DNA from: Pedococcus cremeus
GTDB lineage: Bacteria > Actinomycetota > Actinomycetes > Actinomycetales > Dermatophilaceae
NCBI RefSeq assembly: GCF_900111375.1
Contig: NZ_FOHB01000002.1
Coordinates: 150,992-214,991 of the forward strand
Direction of reading: 5' to 3'
DNA length: 64,000 bases
In this document: positions 15,554 through 25,333 of the stretch, piece by piece
Position numbering within the stretch: the first letter of the stretch is position 1
Layout: each line of letters opens with the position of its first letter
Notes under the pieces: generated by a model
What the model was told of the DNA's origin: nothing
The model's input: only the letters and a program-made list of their open reading frames with translations
Database searches by the model: none
Position numbers and translations under genes: made by a program

Positions 15554-17161
15554 TCAGCGCGGGCTGAGCCAGGCCGCCGTGTCGGGCGGCAGGTGACCGT
15601 CACGGCCGAGGGGACCGCTGGCGAGGAGCACCTCTCCCTCCGGGAGCGGCTCCGGGTGCTCGCCGAGGTTGACCGCGAGGCGCAGGCCGGGTCGCTCGGC
15701 GACGAGCAGCCCCTCGCCCTGGACCGACGCCGTGGCTGGGTCGTCCGGGCTGAGCCGGCCCTCGGCGTGCAGACGTCGACGCAGGGCCAGGGCAGTCCGA
15801 CAGAGCTCGAGTGACGACGCGGGGCCGCCGGCCTGCGCCTGCACCGAGAGCTCGCCCCAGCCGTCGGTGGGCACCGGCAGCCACGGCTGCGCCGACGATG
15901 ACGAGAACCCGTGCGTCCCGCCGGGGTCCCTCGTCCACGGCAGCGGCACGCGAGCCCCGTCACGGGTCACCCCGGACCGCAGCCACGCCGGGTCCTGCCG
16001 GGCTCCGACGGGCACGTCCACCTCGGGTAGCCCGAGCTCCTGGCCCTGGTAGAGGTAGGCGGAGCCGGGCATCCCCAGCACCGCGAGCAGCGCGGCCCGG
16101 GCCCGGGCGGCACCGCGAGGGCCGCCGCCGTAGCGGGTGGGGGTCCGCACCACGTCGTGGTTCTCGACGACCCAGGTCACGGGCGAGCCGGTGCGCCGGG
16201 CCGCCTCCAACAGGCCGGTGGCGGCCTCGCACCACGCCCTCGCCTCCCAGGGCGCAGCCAGGAACGCGAACGCGAAGGCCTGGTGCAGCTCGTCGGGCCG
16301 GACGTAGCGTTCCGCGCGCTCCGGCACCAGGTTGACCTCGCCGACGAGCACCCGTTCGGGGGAGTACCCCTCGCAGATCCGGCGCCACCGCCGGTAGACG
16401 TCGTGCACCTCGTCGCGGTCGCAGGCCAACGGGTTGCCGCGCAGGCGCATCGGCTCGATCGACGCGGGGTCCTCGTGGTCGGGCAGCCCCTCGGCCTTGA
16501 AGAGCCCGTGCGCGACGTCGATGCGCACGCCGTCGGCCCCGCGGTCGAGCCAGAAGCGCAGGGCGTCGTCCATGAGCTCGGCGGTCGCCGGGTGGCGCCA
16601 GTTCCAGTCCGGCTGCTCGGGCGCGTAGAGGTGGAGGTACCACTCGCCGGGCGACCCGTCCGGCTCCGTGACCCGTGTCCAGGCGGGCCCGCCGAAGACG
16701 CTCGGCCAGTTGTTCGGCGGCAGCTCGCCGCCTGCGCCGCGGCCCGGCCGGAAGAGGAAGCGCTCCCGCTCGGGGCTGCCCGGCCCCGCGGCGAGCGCCG
16801 CTCGGAAGGCAGGGTGCTCCGACGAGCAGTGGTTGGGCACCAGGTCGACGATGACGCGCAGCCCCAGCCGGTGCGCGCTCGCGACGAGGGAGTCGAAGTC
16901 GGCGAGCGTGCCGAACAACGGGTCGACGTCGCGGTAGTCGCTCACGTCGTAGCCGTGGTCGGCCTGCGGCGAGCTCTGGAACGGTGTCAGCCACACGGCA
17001 TCCGCCCCGAGGCCGGCGACGTGTTCGAGGCGGCCGGTCACGCCCGCCAGGTCACCCACGCCGTCGCCGTTCAGGTCGGCGAACGAGCGTGGGTAGACCT
17101 GGTAGACGACGGCGGACCGCCACCAGCCTGCTCCTGCTGTGCCCACGGACTGCTCACCCAT
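15554..17161 (-). CDS. GH13 family alpha-glucosidase (oligo-1,6-glucosidase/trehalose-synthase-like)
   Basis: This 535-residue enzyme has a complete alpha-amylase-type barrel. The conserved regions are VDLVPNH (near 105), GVRIDVAH with the nucleophile Asp215, GEVNLVP with the acid/base Glu275, and ENHDVVR with Asp336. WWRSAVVYQVYPRSFADLNGDG at the start and the lack of a signal peptide suggest a cytoplasmic exo-acting alpha-glucosidase of GH13 subfamilies 23/30. It would release glucose from maltose- or isomaltose-type oligosaccharides. The ATG at 17161 is preferred over the open frame to 17239. It sits between hemE and hemY on the opposite strand. Confidence 0.88.
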   Translation of the reverse strand: MGEQSVGTAGAGWWRSAVVYQVYPRSFADLNGDGVGDLAGVTGRLEHVAGLGADAVWLTPFQSSPQADHGYDVSDYRDVDPLFGTLADFDSLVASAHRLGLRVIVDLVPNHCSSEHPAFRAALAAGPGSPERERFLFRPGRGAGGELPPNNWPSVFGGPAWTRVTEPDGSPGEWYLHLYAPEQPDWNWRHPATAELMDDALRFWLDRGADGVRIDVAHGLFKAEGLPDHEDPASIEPMRLRGNPLACDRDEVHDVYRRWRRICEGYSPERVLVGEVNLVPERAERYVRPDELHQAFAFAFLAAPWEARAWCEAATGLLEAARRTGSPVTWVVENHDVVRTPTRYGGGPRGAARARAALLAVLGMPGSAYLYQGQELGLPEVDVPVGARQDPAWLRSGVTRDGARVPLPWTRDPGGTHGFSSSSAQPWLPVPTDGWGELSVQAQAGGPASSLELCRTALALRRRLHAEGRLSPDDPATASVQGEGLLVAERPGLRLAVNLGEHPEPLPEGEVLLASGPLGRDGHLPPDTAAWLSPR

Positions 17162-17175
17162 GGGCAGCGAGTCTG

Positions 17176-18147
17176 TCAGCCGGCAGCCGTGACGGCAGGC
17201 TGGGTGCGGCGCGCGCGGCGCCGGCGCACGCCCCACCACACCGGCAGCCCGATGACCAGGGCGAGGACCAGGAAGGGCAGCAGGGCGCCGACGACAGTCA
17301 GCAGCGCCGCGACCGAGGAGGTGAAGGCACGCCAGCCGGAGGTGAGCCCGGCGAGGAAGCCGGTGGCCTCGTGTGGCTTCGGCTTCACCACCGTGGCGAC
17401 GGCGGCGAGGCTGACCTGGATGGGGGAGCGGGCCACCCGGTCCTTAAGCGAGGCCAGCTGCGCCTCGAGGGCCTCGAGGTCGGCCTCCCGGCGGCTCAGC
17501 TCCGACTCGAGGGTGACGACCTGGGCGATGTCGGTGGCCTTGGTCATCAGGGCCCGCACCCGGTCGACGCTGGCGCGCATGGTCTCGACGCGGCTCTGGG
17601 TGTCGACGTACTCGTCGCGCACGTTGTCGCTGGCGCTCTGCCGCCGGACGACGGTGCCGACCCGGGCGAGCGAGTCCAGGGCCCGGTCGAGGCGGTCCGC
17701 GGGGACGGAGATCGTGATCTCGCCGTACGTCGTCGGGGTCGCCGCGCTGTCCGGCTGGACCGGCCCGTCGCCACCGTCGCCGATGTTCTCGCTGAGGACG
17801 ATCCCCTCGTTCGCGGCGCTGATCGACCGCACCGAGGCGGCAGCGGCCTCGATGCCCTTGACCTTCAAGGCCATCGAGGCGCTGCGCGCGAGGTACTCGG
17901 TCGAGGCGGCCACCGCCGCCGGGTCCACGCGACCGCTGCTGCCGGTGGCCTTCCCGCCGGCCTTCGGAGCCGCCGGCTTCGCCGACCCGCCCGCCTCCGA
18001 CTGCGCCTGACCGGAGGCCGCGTCGCGGCCGGCGGCGGACGACGACGAGCCGCTGTCAGAGCCGCTGCAGGCGCCGACGAGGAGGAGGGCGGCGATCCCG
18101 ACCGAGAGCGCGGCGGTGGTCTGCTGTCGACGACGGTTGGCTTTCAT
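17176..18147 (-). CDS. DUF4349 domain-containing lipoprotein
   Basis: This 323-residue protein begins MKANRRRQQTTAALSVGIAA and continues into the lipobox LVGAC, so it is a predicted lipoprotein. A Ser/Gly/Ala-rich linker leads to the DUF4349 region (about residues 85-260): a ferredoxin-like strand pattern YGEITISVPADRLDRALDSL, and a long coiled coil (DTQSRVETMRASVDRVRAL to SRREADLEALEAQLASLKDR). A single membrane helix near the C-terminus (LTVVGALLPFLVLALVIGLP) is followed by a basic tail. Function is unknown; the domain resembles periplasmic or extracytoplasmic adaptor proteins. The gene is 28 bp beyond the GH13 start, with the GH13 gene downstream on the same strand. Confidence 0.85.
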   Translation of the reverse strand: MKANRRRQQTTAALSVGIAALLLVGACSGSDSGSSSSAAGRDAASGQAQSEAGGSAKPAAPKAGGKATGSSGRVDPAAVAASTEYLARSASMALKVKGIEAAAASVRSISAANEGIVLSENIGDGGDGPVQPDSAATPTTYGEITISVPADRLDRALDSLARVGTVVRRQSASDNVRDEYVDTQSRVETMRASVDRVRALMTKATDIAQVVTLESELSRREADLEALEAQLASLKDRVARSPIQVSLAAVATVVKPKPHEATGFLAGLTSGWRAFTSSVAALLTVVGALLPFLVLALVIGLPVWWGVRRRRARRTQPAVTAAG

Positions 18148-18265
18148 GGCGGCCCCCTGGGCTGACGCGGTTGACGCGGGCTGGACATCTCTTCGATGCG
18201 GCGGGGGAGCCCCACGTTCCCACCCCGCGGTGTCGAATCGGTCACGGGCTTGGCACAGTTGGGAC

Positions 18266-19681
18266 ATGTCCAGCGCGCGGGTGATCGTCGTCGGAGGAGG
18301 CATCTCGGGCCTGGCAGCTGCCTGGGAGCTCTCGCAGCGCCTGCCAGGAGCGCACATCCGCGTCCTCGACGCGTCGGACCGTCCCGGTGGCAAGCTGCGC
18401 CTCGCGTCGATCGCCGGGCAACGGATCGACGTCGGTGCCGAGTCGATGCTGGCTCGCCGACCTGAAGCCGTCGGCCTCGTCGAGGAGATCGGTGCCGCAG
18501 ACCTGCTCACGCACCCGGCGACGACGGCGGCCAACGTGTGGTCGCGGGGCCGGCTGCACCCGTTGCCGAAGGGCACGCTCATGGGTGTCCCCGGCGTCGT
18601 GGAGACGGCTCGCGGCCTGCTGACCGACGACGAGGTCGACCGAGCCGCCCACGAGGAGCCCTGGACCGGCGGGCCGCTCGAGGACGACGTCGCGGTCGGC
18701 GACTACGTGGGTGCGCGGCTGGGCAGCGCGGTGGTCGACCGGCTCGTCGAGCCGCTGCTCGGTGGCGTGTATGCCGGGCACGCCCGCCGTCTGTCCCTGC
18801 AGGCCTGCGTGCCGGGCCTGTTCGAGGTGGCACGCTCGGGCGGCAGCCTCACCGCCGCGGCCCGCGCTGCCGCCGCTGCGGGGGCGGCCAACCCGGCTCC
18901 CGTCTTCGCGGGCGTCGTCGGAGGAATGGGCCGGTTCGCCGAGCTGCTCGTCGACGCCCTTCGCGCTCGCGGGGTGGAGGTCTGCTCCGGCGTCATCGCC
19001 CGCGAGCTGCGCCGCCGATCCGGCCGTGGCTGGACCATGGTGACCGGCCCGCGGCCCGCGCCCGAGTCCATCGACGCCGACGCGGTGGTGCTGGCCGTGC
19101 CGGCGACGCCGACGTCGCGCCTGCTGGGCGAGCACGCCCCCGAGGCCGCGGAGGAGCTGGCCGGCATCGAGTACGCGTCGATGGCGATCGTCACGCTGGC
19201 CGTCGCCAGGGAGGGGCTCGGCGAGCTGCCGGGCTCGGGCTTCCTCGTGCCGCCGGTCGACGGCCGCGGCATCAAGGCCAGCACCTTCTCCTCGGCGAAG
19301 TGGCCGTGGGTCGACCAGCTCTCCGACGAGGCCTTCTTCGTGCGGGCGTCCGTGGGCCGGGCCGACGAGGAGGCCGACCTGCAGCGCCCGGACGAGGAGC
19401 TCGTGCGGCTCGCGGCGCGGGAGGTGAGCGAGGCCCTCGGGCGAACGCTGCCCCCGGTGCTCGATGCGCAGGTCCAGCGGTGGGGCGGTGGGCTCCCGCA
19501 GTATGCGGTGGGCCACCGGGCCCGCGTCGCCCGCGTGCGGGCGTCCGTCGCCGACCTGCCCGGGCTGGAGGTGGCCGGGGCGGCCTACGACGGCGTCGGC
19601 ATACCGGCCTGCATCGCCAGCGGCCGGACTGCTGCGGAGGCGGTCGCCACCCACCTGACCGGCGCCGGCGAAGAAGGGTGA
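18266..19681 (+). CDS. hemY: coproporphyrinogen III / protoporphyrinogen oxidase
   Basis: This 471-residue FAD enzyme starts with the dinucleotide-binding motif [20 protein letters not shown] and includes the family segments [39 protein letters not shown] and, near the end, [20 protein letters not shown]. In actinobacteria this enzyme (HemY/CgoX) oxidises coproporphyrinogen III to coproporphyrin III, acting before HemQ. The ATG at 18266 lies just before the FAD motif; the earlier in-frame ATG overlaps the divergent lipoprotein start region and is unlikely. hemQ follows after 10 bp. Confidence 0.92.
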   Translation: MSSARVIVVGGGISGLAAAWELSQRLPGAHIRVLDASDRPGGKLRLASIAGQRIDVGAESMLARRPEAVGLVEEIGAADLLTHPATTAANVWSRGRLHPLPKGTLMGVPGVVETARGLLTDDEVDRAAHEEPWTGGPLEDDVAVGDYVGARLGSAVVDRLVEPLLGGVYAGHARRLSLQACVPGLFEVARSGGSLTAAARAAAAAGAANPAPVFAGVVGGMGRFAELLVDALRARGVEVCSGVIARELRRRSGRGWTMVTGPRPAPESIDADAVVLAVPATPTSRLLGEHAPEAAEELAGIEYASMAIVTLAVAREGLGELPGSGFLVPPVDGRGIKASTFSSAKWPWVDQLSDEAFFVRASVGRADEEADLQRPDEELVRLAAREVSEALGRTLPPVLDAQVQRWGGGLPQYAVGHRARVARVRASVADLPGLEVAGAAYDGVGIPACIASGRTAAEAVATHLTGAGEEG

Positions 19682-19691
19682 CAATGGGGTC

Positions 19692-20393
19692 ATGACCGGC
19701 AAGCCCTCCCCGTCGCGCATCCGCGAGATCAACGCCTCCATCCGCTACGCCATGTGGTCCGTCTTCGCCGTGACCGCCCCGCTCGGCGACGAGCGGGACG
19801 TCATGGCCAAGGAGGTCGACGAGCTCTTCGCCGAGCTGGAGGCCGAGGGTGTGGTGACCCGCGGTGTCTACGACGTCGGCGGCCTGCGCGCTGAGGCCGA
19901 CTTCATGGTGTGGTGGCACGCGGAGCGCATCGAGGACGTCCAGGGCGCCTACCGCCGGTTCCTGAAGACCCGGTTCGGGCAGCTGCTGGAGCCGACCTGG
20001 TCGGCCGCCGCCCTGCACCGCCCGGCGGAGTTCAACAAGAGCCACATCCCGGCCTTCCTCGCCGACGAGGAGCCGAAGAAGTTCATCAGCGTCTACCCGT
20101 TCGTGCGCTCCTACGAGTGGTACCTCCTCGAGGACAAGGAGCGCCGCGACATGCTGCGCGAGCACGGCCAGATGGCGCGCGAGTACCCCGACGTGCGGGC
20201 CAACACCATCGCCTCGTTCGCGCTGAACGACTACGAGTGGGTGCTGGCGTTCGAGGCCGACGAGCTGTACCGCATCGTCGACCTGATGCGCGAGCTGCGT
20301 GCCGCCCGGGCCCGGCTGCACGTGCGCGAGGAGATCCCGTTCCACACCGGCCGTCGGGTCGAGGTCGGCGAGCTGCTGCAGTCCCTCCGCTGA
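19692..20393 (+). CDS. hemQ: coproheme decarboxylase HemQ (chlorite dismutase family)
   Basis: This 233-residue protein belongs to the chlorite-dismutase-like superfamily. It decarboxylates iron-coproporphyrin III to heme b using peroxide. Visible family features are MWSVFAVT at the start, [21 protein letters not shown], the catalytic tyrosine region [18 protein letters not shown] (Tyr135), and the axial-histidine helix [18 protein letters not shown] (His158). It lies 10 bp after hemY and is surely co-transcribed. The N-terminus lacks a leader, consistent with a cytoplasmic enzyme. Confidence 0.93.
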   Translation: MTGKPSPSRIREINASIRYAMWSVFAVTAPLGDERDVMAKEVDELFAELEAEGVVTRGVYDVGGLRAEADFMVWWHAERIEDVQGAYRRFLKTRFGQLLEPTWSAAALHRPAEFNKSHIPAFLADEEPKKFISVYPFVRSYEWYLLEDKERRDMLREHGQMAREYPDVRANTIASFALNDYEWVLAFEADELYRIVDLMRELRAARARLHVREEIPFHTGRRVEVGELLQSLR

Positions 20394-20635
20394 GGACGGC
20401 GAGGGGACGCGGGTGACTGGCCCCGGTCCCCGGGTGGACCACCCCCGGTGGCCCGCCCTGAGTGACCCCCTGAATGGCCCCCCGGGTGGGCCGCCGCGAA
20501 TGACCCCGAGTGACCCCCCGAGTGACACCGGAGTGACCATGGTGCCGTGCTGACGGCGCGACGACACTGCTCCTAGCGGCGTCCCGTGTGGCGCCGCCGC
20601 AGCAGGGGTCACCAGATCGCTCAGGAGGTCCCCGC
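20394..20635. other. intergenic spacer with degenerate GAGTGACC repeats
   Basis: Between hemQ and the next gene, about 20,455-20,540 holds several imperfect copies of GAGTGACCCC and GAATGACCCC separated by C/G-rich runs. A clear ribosome site AGGAGGT (20623-20629) ends the spacer. I see no gene in it. Confidence 0.5.
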
Positions 20636-20992
20636 ATGGAGAAGGTTGCCGTATCCGTCATGCCCATCACCGACATGGGCGGCTTGAAGCAGTTCACCGA
20701 CGAGATCTCGTCGGGGTCTCGCGCCGAGGCGCACCGTGAGTTCCTGCGCCGCGTCGGGGTCTCCGCGGAGCGCGCGTACGTCCAGCCGACGCCCATGGGC
20801 GACCTCATGGTGCTCGTCTGGGAGGGGGTGGACCAGGCGGAGATGAACGAGCGCTTCGGTGACATGGTGCAGAACCCGCAGAGCGACCACGAGCGTTACC
20901 TGAAGGACGTCGTCATCCCCAAGATCCACGGCGTCGACCTGTCGCAGCCGCCGCCTCCTCCGACGCAGCAGTTCACCACCGTCACGACCTGA
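20636..20992 (+). CDS. hypothetical protein
   Basis: This 118-residue protein starts at an ATG seven bases after a strong AGGAGGT. It is rich in methionine and acidic residues, with a likely alpha-beta fold of dimeric ferredoxin type (KVAVSVMPITDMGGLKQF, ERAYVQPTPMGDLMVLVWEG, QNPQSDHERYLKDVVIPKI). The tail is a proline run and a Gln/Thr stretch. The family is not recognised with certainty; it resembles small stress-induced or DUF6176-like proteins. It stands alone between hemQ and the CtaG-like gene. Confidence 0.7.
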   Translation: MEKVAVSVMPITDMGGLKQFTDEISSGSRAEAHREFLRRVGVSAERAYVQPTPMGDLMVLVWEGVDQAEMNERFGDMVQNPQSDHERYLKDVVIPKIHGVDLSQPPPPPTQQFTTVTT

Positions 20993-21094
20993 CCCCTCCC
21001 GGCCCCAGTCACGAGGTTGGCCGTCGCCGGCGCCGACGGGCCTCGGCTCCTTCCACTCAGGTTTCTCTCAGATAGCGGGAGCACGCTCGGCCCC

Positions 21095-22111
21095 GTGCCT
21101 GCGTTCACCTTCGGCAGCGTGTTCACCACGTGGGTCGCCTCACCGGTCGGCATCGGGCTCTCCGTCGCGCTGGTGGCGTCCTACGGGGCGGGGATCGTCG
21201 CCGGTGCCCGGCGGGGCACCGGCGTGCCGGTCCTGCGCGCCATCGTCTTCCTCGTGCTGGGCGTCGGCTCGCTGCTGCTGGCGGCTGACGGGGGGCTGGC
21301 GGCGTACCGCGACACCTCGTTCCCGGCTGCCGCCGCGCAGTCGGCGGTGCTGGCTGCGATCACACCGATCGGCCTCGCCCTCGGGGACCCCGTGGGGGTG
21401 GTCAGACGGGCGCTCGGCGAGGAGCGGGCCCAGCCGGTGCTGAGGGTGTTGAGCGGGAAGGTCGCCCGAGTGGTGATGTTCCCGCTGCTGGCGTCGGTCG
21501 TCGCCACCGCGCTGCACCTCCTGCTGTTCGTGACGCCCTGGTTGGCGGAGTCCCTCGCGCACGCGTGGGTGCGCGAGCTGACCTACCTCGTGCTGCTCGG
21601 CACCGGCCTGCTCTTCGTCATGCCACTGCTCGCCGACGAGCTGGTCCCCGCCTGGTGCACCCCGCCGCTGCGGGCGCTCATCGGGTTCGCCGACGGACTC
21701 CTGGACGCCGTGCCCGGAGTGGTGGTGATGGCCTCGCCGGCCCTGCTCGGTGCGCCCGTCGCGGCCTACCTGGCGGCAGCCGACCCGATGTACCAGCAGC
21801 GCGTCGGCGGCACGGCGATGTTCGCGATCGCCGAGTGCGTGGGCCTGCCGCTCCTGGCCGCGACCGTGGTGGCCTGGGTCCGTTACGACGCCAAGGAGGC
21901 CGCAGCCGTCGACGCGGCCCTCGACGCGGAGCGACTTCGGCGCCGGGCCGCCGCGGTGGCCGATGGAGCGGTGCTCGACGGTGTCGCGGTGGATGGGTCG
22001 GTCACACGGGACGTGGAGGCCGAGCTCGATCGTCCCTGGTGGGAGACCGACCCCCGCTTCACCCGCCGGGCGCCCCACGGAGGTGACCCGGCAGGCGCCA
22101 CCGACGCATGA
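21095..22111 (+). CDS. CtaG-like cytochrome c oxidase assembly membrane protein
   Basis: This 339-residue protein has about eight membrane helices and fits the CtaG_Cox (caa3-type oxidase assembly) family. Typical segments are AGGRxxR-type loops after helix 2, FPLLASVVATALHLLLFVTP, and WVRELTYLVLLGTGLLFVMP. A histidine in the fourth helix (TALHLLLF) is commonly conserved. The C-terminal 80 residues are a cytoplasmic charged tail. The start is the GTG at 21095 (VPAFTFGSVFTTWVASP); the open frame reaches back to 21017. The next gene overlaps its stop by ATGA. Confidence 0.75.
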   Translation: MPAFTFGSVFTTWVASPVGIGLSVALVASYGAGIVAGARRGTGVPVLRAIVFLVLGVGSLLLAADGGLAAYRDTSFPAAAAQSAVLAAITPIGLALGDPVGVVRRALGEERAQPVLRVLSGKVARVVMFPLLASVVATALHLLLFVTPWLAESLAHAWVRELTYLVLLGTGLLFVMPLLADELVPAWCTPPLRALIGFADGLLDAVPGVVVMASPALLGAPVAAYLAAADPMYQQRVGGTAMFAIAECVGLPLLAATVVAWVRYDAKEAAAVDAALDAERLRRRAAAVADGAVLDGVAVDGSVTRDVEAELDRPWWETDPRFTRRAPHGGDPAGATDA

Positions 22112-22563
22112 GTGGCAGCGTCTGGGGCATGAGTGCGAGCGTCGACCTGACCCGTTTCGTCACCGCCCAGGAGGACGGTGGCACCTACGCCTCGGCCCTG
22201 CGTGAGCTGCGCGGCGGCCGCAAGACGGGGCACTGGATGTGGTTCGTCTTCCCGCAGGTCGCCGGGCTGGGGCGCAGTGAGACGGCCCGCTTCTACGCCC
22301 TGTCCGGGGTGGAGGAGGCGAGGGCCTACCTCGCGCACCCGACGCTGGGGCCCCGGCTCCTCGAGTGCGCGGACACGCTGGCCGGCCTGAACACCCCCGA
22401 CCCGGTGTCGGTGCTCGGCAGCATCGACGCGATGAAGCTCCGCTCGTCGATGACCCTCTTCGCCCAGGCGGCGGAGACGGACGAGGACCGCGCGAGGTTC
22501 CGCGCGGTCCTCGAGAGGTTCTACGGCGGCGCCGAGGACCCGGAGACGCTGCGCCGCCTCTGA
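22108..22563 (+). CDS. DUF1810 domain-containing protein
   Basis: This 151-residue protein matches the DUF1810 family (similar to E. coli YhfG-region calpastatin-like proteins): LTRFVTAQEDGGTYASAL, RGGRKTGHWMWFVFPQVAGLG, ALSGVEEARAYLAHPTLGPRL and DAMKLRSSMTLFAQ. The function is unknown; a role in nucleotide or ADP-ribose chemistry has been proposed for the fold. It may instead start at the second ATG (22129), which is closer to the family N-terminus. It is translationally coupled to the CtaG-like gene. Confidence 0.85.
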   Translation: MSGSVWGMSASVDLTRFVTAQEDGGTYASALRELRGGRKTGHWMWFVFPQVAGLGRSETARFYALSGVEEARAYLAHPTLGPRLLECADTLAGLNTPDPVSVLGSIDAMKLRSSMTLFAQAAETDEDRARFRAVLERFYGGAEDPETLRRL

Positions 22564-22572
22564 GCCGACCCG

Positions 22573-23214
22573 TCAGGCTCCCAGTCCGGCGTCGCGGGCC
22601 CGGGCGACCGCCTCGGCCCGGCCGGCGACCTGGAGCTTGGCGAACACGTTGGAGACGTGGTTGCGCACGGTCTTGTCACTGACGAACAACCGCCGCGCGA
22701 TCTCGGCGTTGGTCAGCCCCCGGGCGACGAGGTCGAGCACCTCCCGCTCGCGGTCGGTGAGGTCCGGGAACGGCGTGGCCGTCACCGAGCCGCCGCCGGA
22801 GAAGTAGGCCAGCACGCGGGGCGCGATCCCGGCCGAGAAGACCACCTGGCCCTGGCTCACGCTCTCCAGCGCGCGGGCGATCTCGGCCCGGTCGGCGCCC
22901 TTGAGGAGGTAGCCCCGTGCACCCGCGCGCAGTGCGGCGAAGACCGACTCGTCGCCGTCGAGCATGGTCAGCACCAGCACGGCGACGCCCGGGTCGGCCG
23001 CCGTGATGGCGCGGGTCGCGTCGACCCCGTTGAGCACCGGCATGTGCAGGTCCATGAGCACGACGTCCGGCGCCAGCTCGTGGGCCAGGCGCACGGCCTG
23101 CTCGCCGTTGTCGGCCTCGCCCACCACCTCGGAGTCCGGCAGGGTGGCCAGGACGGTGACGAGCCCCTCGCGGTAGAGCGGGTGGTCGTCCACGACCAGG
23201 ACGCGGACGGTCAT
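22573..23214 (-). CDS. NarL/LuxR family response regulator
   Basis: This 213-residue protein has a receiver domain with Asp9, Asp10 and phospho-acceptor Asp55 (VVLMDLHMPVLNG), Thr83-type switch (VLVLTML) and Lys near 105 (GYLLKGAD). A LuxR-type helix-turn-helix fills residues about 148-205 (LTDREREVLDLVARGLTNAE, then SDKTVRNHVSNVFAKL). It is the partner of the histidine kinase whose stop overlaps its start by 4 bp. The pair resembles DesKR/LiaRS-type envelope or stress sensors; the target genes are unknown. Confidence 0.92.
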   Translation of the reverse strand: MTVRVLVVDDHPLYREGLVTVLATLPDSEVVGEADNGEQAVRLAHELAPDVVLMDLHMPVLNGVDATRAITAADPGVAVLVLTMLDGDESVFAALRAGARGYLLKGADRAEIARALESVSQGQVVFSAGIAPRVLAYFSGGGSVTATPFPDLTDREREVLDLVARGLTNAEIARRLFVSDKTVRNHVSNVFAKLQVAGRAEAVARARDAGLGA

Positions 23215-25229
23215 GCGGGTGCTCCTCTCCGGGCGCCGAGCGCCGCCTCGTCCGTCACGAGGGGCACCACAGCCATGACCGTCGTGCCCCGGGCGCCGGA
23301 GGTGACCTCCAGCGTGCCGCCCACCTCCTCGGCGCGCAGGCGCATTGACGAAAGCCCGAGGCCCAGCGCGCGAGACTCCTCGGCCGGGAGGCCGGTGCCG
23401 TCGTCGGCCACCGAGACGCGAAGGACGCCGTTCCTGACGGCCGCGGTGAGGCAGACCGTGGTGGCGCCGGCGTGCCGCACCGCGTTGCTGACCGCCTCGC
23501 CGGCGATCCGGTATGCCGCGACCTCCTGCGCTGCGGGCATGGCCGGTAGCGTCTCGACATGGGCGCGCACCGTCGTACGAGCCGTGGCGAGCCGAGCCGC
23601 CAGCTCCTCCAGGGCCGGACCGAGGCCAAGCTCGTCGAGCAGGGGCGGGGTGAGCTCGTGGGCCAGTGCCCGCACGCTCTCGACGGCCCCGGACAGCCGT
23701 GTGACCAGCCGGCCGAGGATGGCGAGCGAGGCCTGGGGGTCGCTGGCCGCCAGCTCGCGAGCGGTCTCGGCCTGCAGGGCCAGCGCCGCCAGGGTGGGAC
23801 CGACGTCGTCGTGCAGGTCGTGGCGCAGCCGTCGCCGTTCCGCCTCGCGGGCGAGGGCCGCAGCCTCACGCGCCGACTGGGCCTCCCGTGACAACAGGAC
23901 GGTGTGCGCCGCGACGGACGCCTGGGCCGCCAGGCCCTCGAGGAGCTGCTGCTCGCCGGCGGCGAACCCTCCCTGACGCCACAGCGCGAGGTGCCCGACC
24001 GGCCGCCCCGCGTAGTCGAGGCGGGTGTCCAGCGCAGCCTCACCCGTTGGGTTGCCGTGGTCGGCGGTGCTGCCGTCGGCCAGCACCAGGCGGGCGCCGT
24101 CGGCGCGCAGCACCCGGCACACCTGCGTCAGCACCGAGGGCACGACCCGCTCGGCGAGCTCGTCCGGGGTGGAGGCCGCCTCCAGCTGGCGCCCCACGCG
24201 GGCCAGCGCCGCGTGGGGCTCGTCGACGTCGCCGTGGACGAGGCGGTTGACCCGCGGCCGCACGTACTGGTGCAGGGCCAGGGCCGCGAAGGCGGCGATG
24301 AGCGCGGAGGCCGCCGACACCGTGCCCTCGGCTGCTGCCAGGGAGGGCACGGAGCCCAGGAGCCGGATGGTCACCTCGAAGACCACGACGACCGACACGG
24401 CGAGGGCGGCATACAGCAACGAGCGGGAGATGACGGTGTCGACCCCCCACAACCCGTGACGCAGGCAGGCGACGGCCGCGGCCACTGGCACGGGCAGCAT
24501 CGCCAGGGCGGCGAAGGCCTCGGTGAGGCCGACGGGCAGCAGCTGGCCGACCCCGGCGACGGCCACCGTGAGGGCGAACCCGAGCCCGACCCACTTCAGC
24601 TGTTGCCGCTCCACCCCGGCCGAGCGCCGCCAGCGCAGGACGAGCGAGCTCGCCGACAGGGCCACGGCCGCCAGCACGAGCGCGCCGCCCACGGCGGAGA
24701 GAAGGGGGCTTGCCACGGCGGCGACGCCGACCGGGTTGACCGCGCCGGGCGGGAGCGAGCCGGGGAAGTCCTGCAGGTCGTAGGGCGTCAGGGCCCACTG
24801 GAGGGCGACGAACGCAGCTGCCGCGGTCCCTGTGGCCAAGCCCCACCGCCAGCGTGGCGCGACCACCTGGCCTTCCGGCAGCAGCTGGGGGAGGACAGCG
24901 AGGACGGCCACGTAGCCGGGCGCCCAGGCCCACGAGCCGACCCACAGCGCCCACTGCCAGCTGCCTGTCCCGCTCCAACCCCACTCCTGGCCCACGAGCG
25001 CCAGCCCCTGGGCCAGCCCGATCGCGGCCATGGTGCCGCGCAGCAACCGGGCGGGGGAGCGGCGCAGCAGGACCGCCATCGCCCCGTAGGCGATGGCGGC
25101 GGCCAGGCTCATCAGCCAGAAGGAGGGAGTCGGGGTGCGTCCCAGCGCGGCGTTGCCGGCGTGCAGGAGCGCGCCGACCAGCCCGGCCAGCACGGCCAGC
25201 ACTCCCGCCACGACTCCCACGGCGGCCAT
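23211..25229 (-). CDS. membrane sensor histidine kinase (HisKA_3 type)
   Basis: This 672-residue kinase has about eight N-terminal membrane helices (residues 1-330), a GAF-like region (about 335-440, AALARVGRQLEAASTPDELA onward), the dimerisation and phospho-acceptor motif ERRRLRHDLHDDVGPTLAAL, and a GHKL ATPase end with EAVSNAVRHAG, DDGTGL and GLGLSSMRLRAEEVGGTL. It autophosphorylates and passes phosphate to the response regulator encoded immediately downstream. A small membrane protein gene is divergent, 104 bp away, and could be part of its regulon. Confidence 0.92.
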   Translation of the reverse strand: MAAVGVVAGVLAVLAGLVGALLHAGNAALGRTPTPSFWLMSLAAAIAYGAMAVLLRRSPARLLRGTMAAIGLAQGLALVGQEWGWSGTGSWQWALWVGSWAWAPGYVAVLAVLPQLLPEGQVVAPRWRWGLATGTAAAAFVALQWALTPYDLQDFPGSLPPGAVNPVGVAAVASPLLSAVGGALVLAAVALSASSLVLRWRRSAGVERQQLKWVGLGFALTVAVAGVGQLLPVGLTEAFAALAMLPVPVAAAVACLRHGLWGVDTVISRSLLYAALAVSVVVVFEVTIRLLGSVPSLAAAEGTVSAASALIAAFAALALHQYVRPRVNRLVHGDVDEPHAALARVGRQLEAASTPDELAERVVPSVLTQVCRVLRADGARLVLADGSTADHGNPTGEAALDTRLDYAGRPVGHLALWRQGGFAAGEQQLLEGLAAQASVAAHTVLLSREAQSAREAAALAREAERRRLRHDLHDDVGPTLAALALQAETARELAASDPQASLAILGRLVTRLSGAVESVRALAHELTPPLLDELGLGPALEELAARLATARTTVRAHVETLPAMPAAQEVAAYRIAGEAVSNAVRHAGATTVCLTAAVRNGVLRVSVADDGTGLPAEESRALGLGLSSMRLRAEEVGGTLEVTSGARGTTVMAVVPLVTDEAALGARRGAPA

Positions 25230-25333
25230 TCTGGGGCGCGTGTCGTCCCGCCGTCACGGGACACCATGTCCCGTCGCAGGTCGTGACGCCGTGCTCTCAC
25301 GACCGGGACAGCTCCGGGACGACGGTGTGGCGC

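Noticed and set aside
20459-20540. GAGTGACC repeats as a possible element arm like the paired TGAC repeats
   Set aside because: Copies are irregularly spaced, C/G-rich between, lack GGTTCGTGCTC and any tRNA core, and lie in core chromosome between two intact genes.
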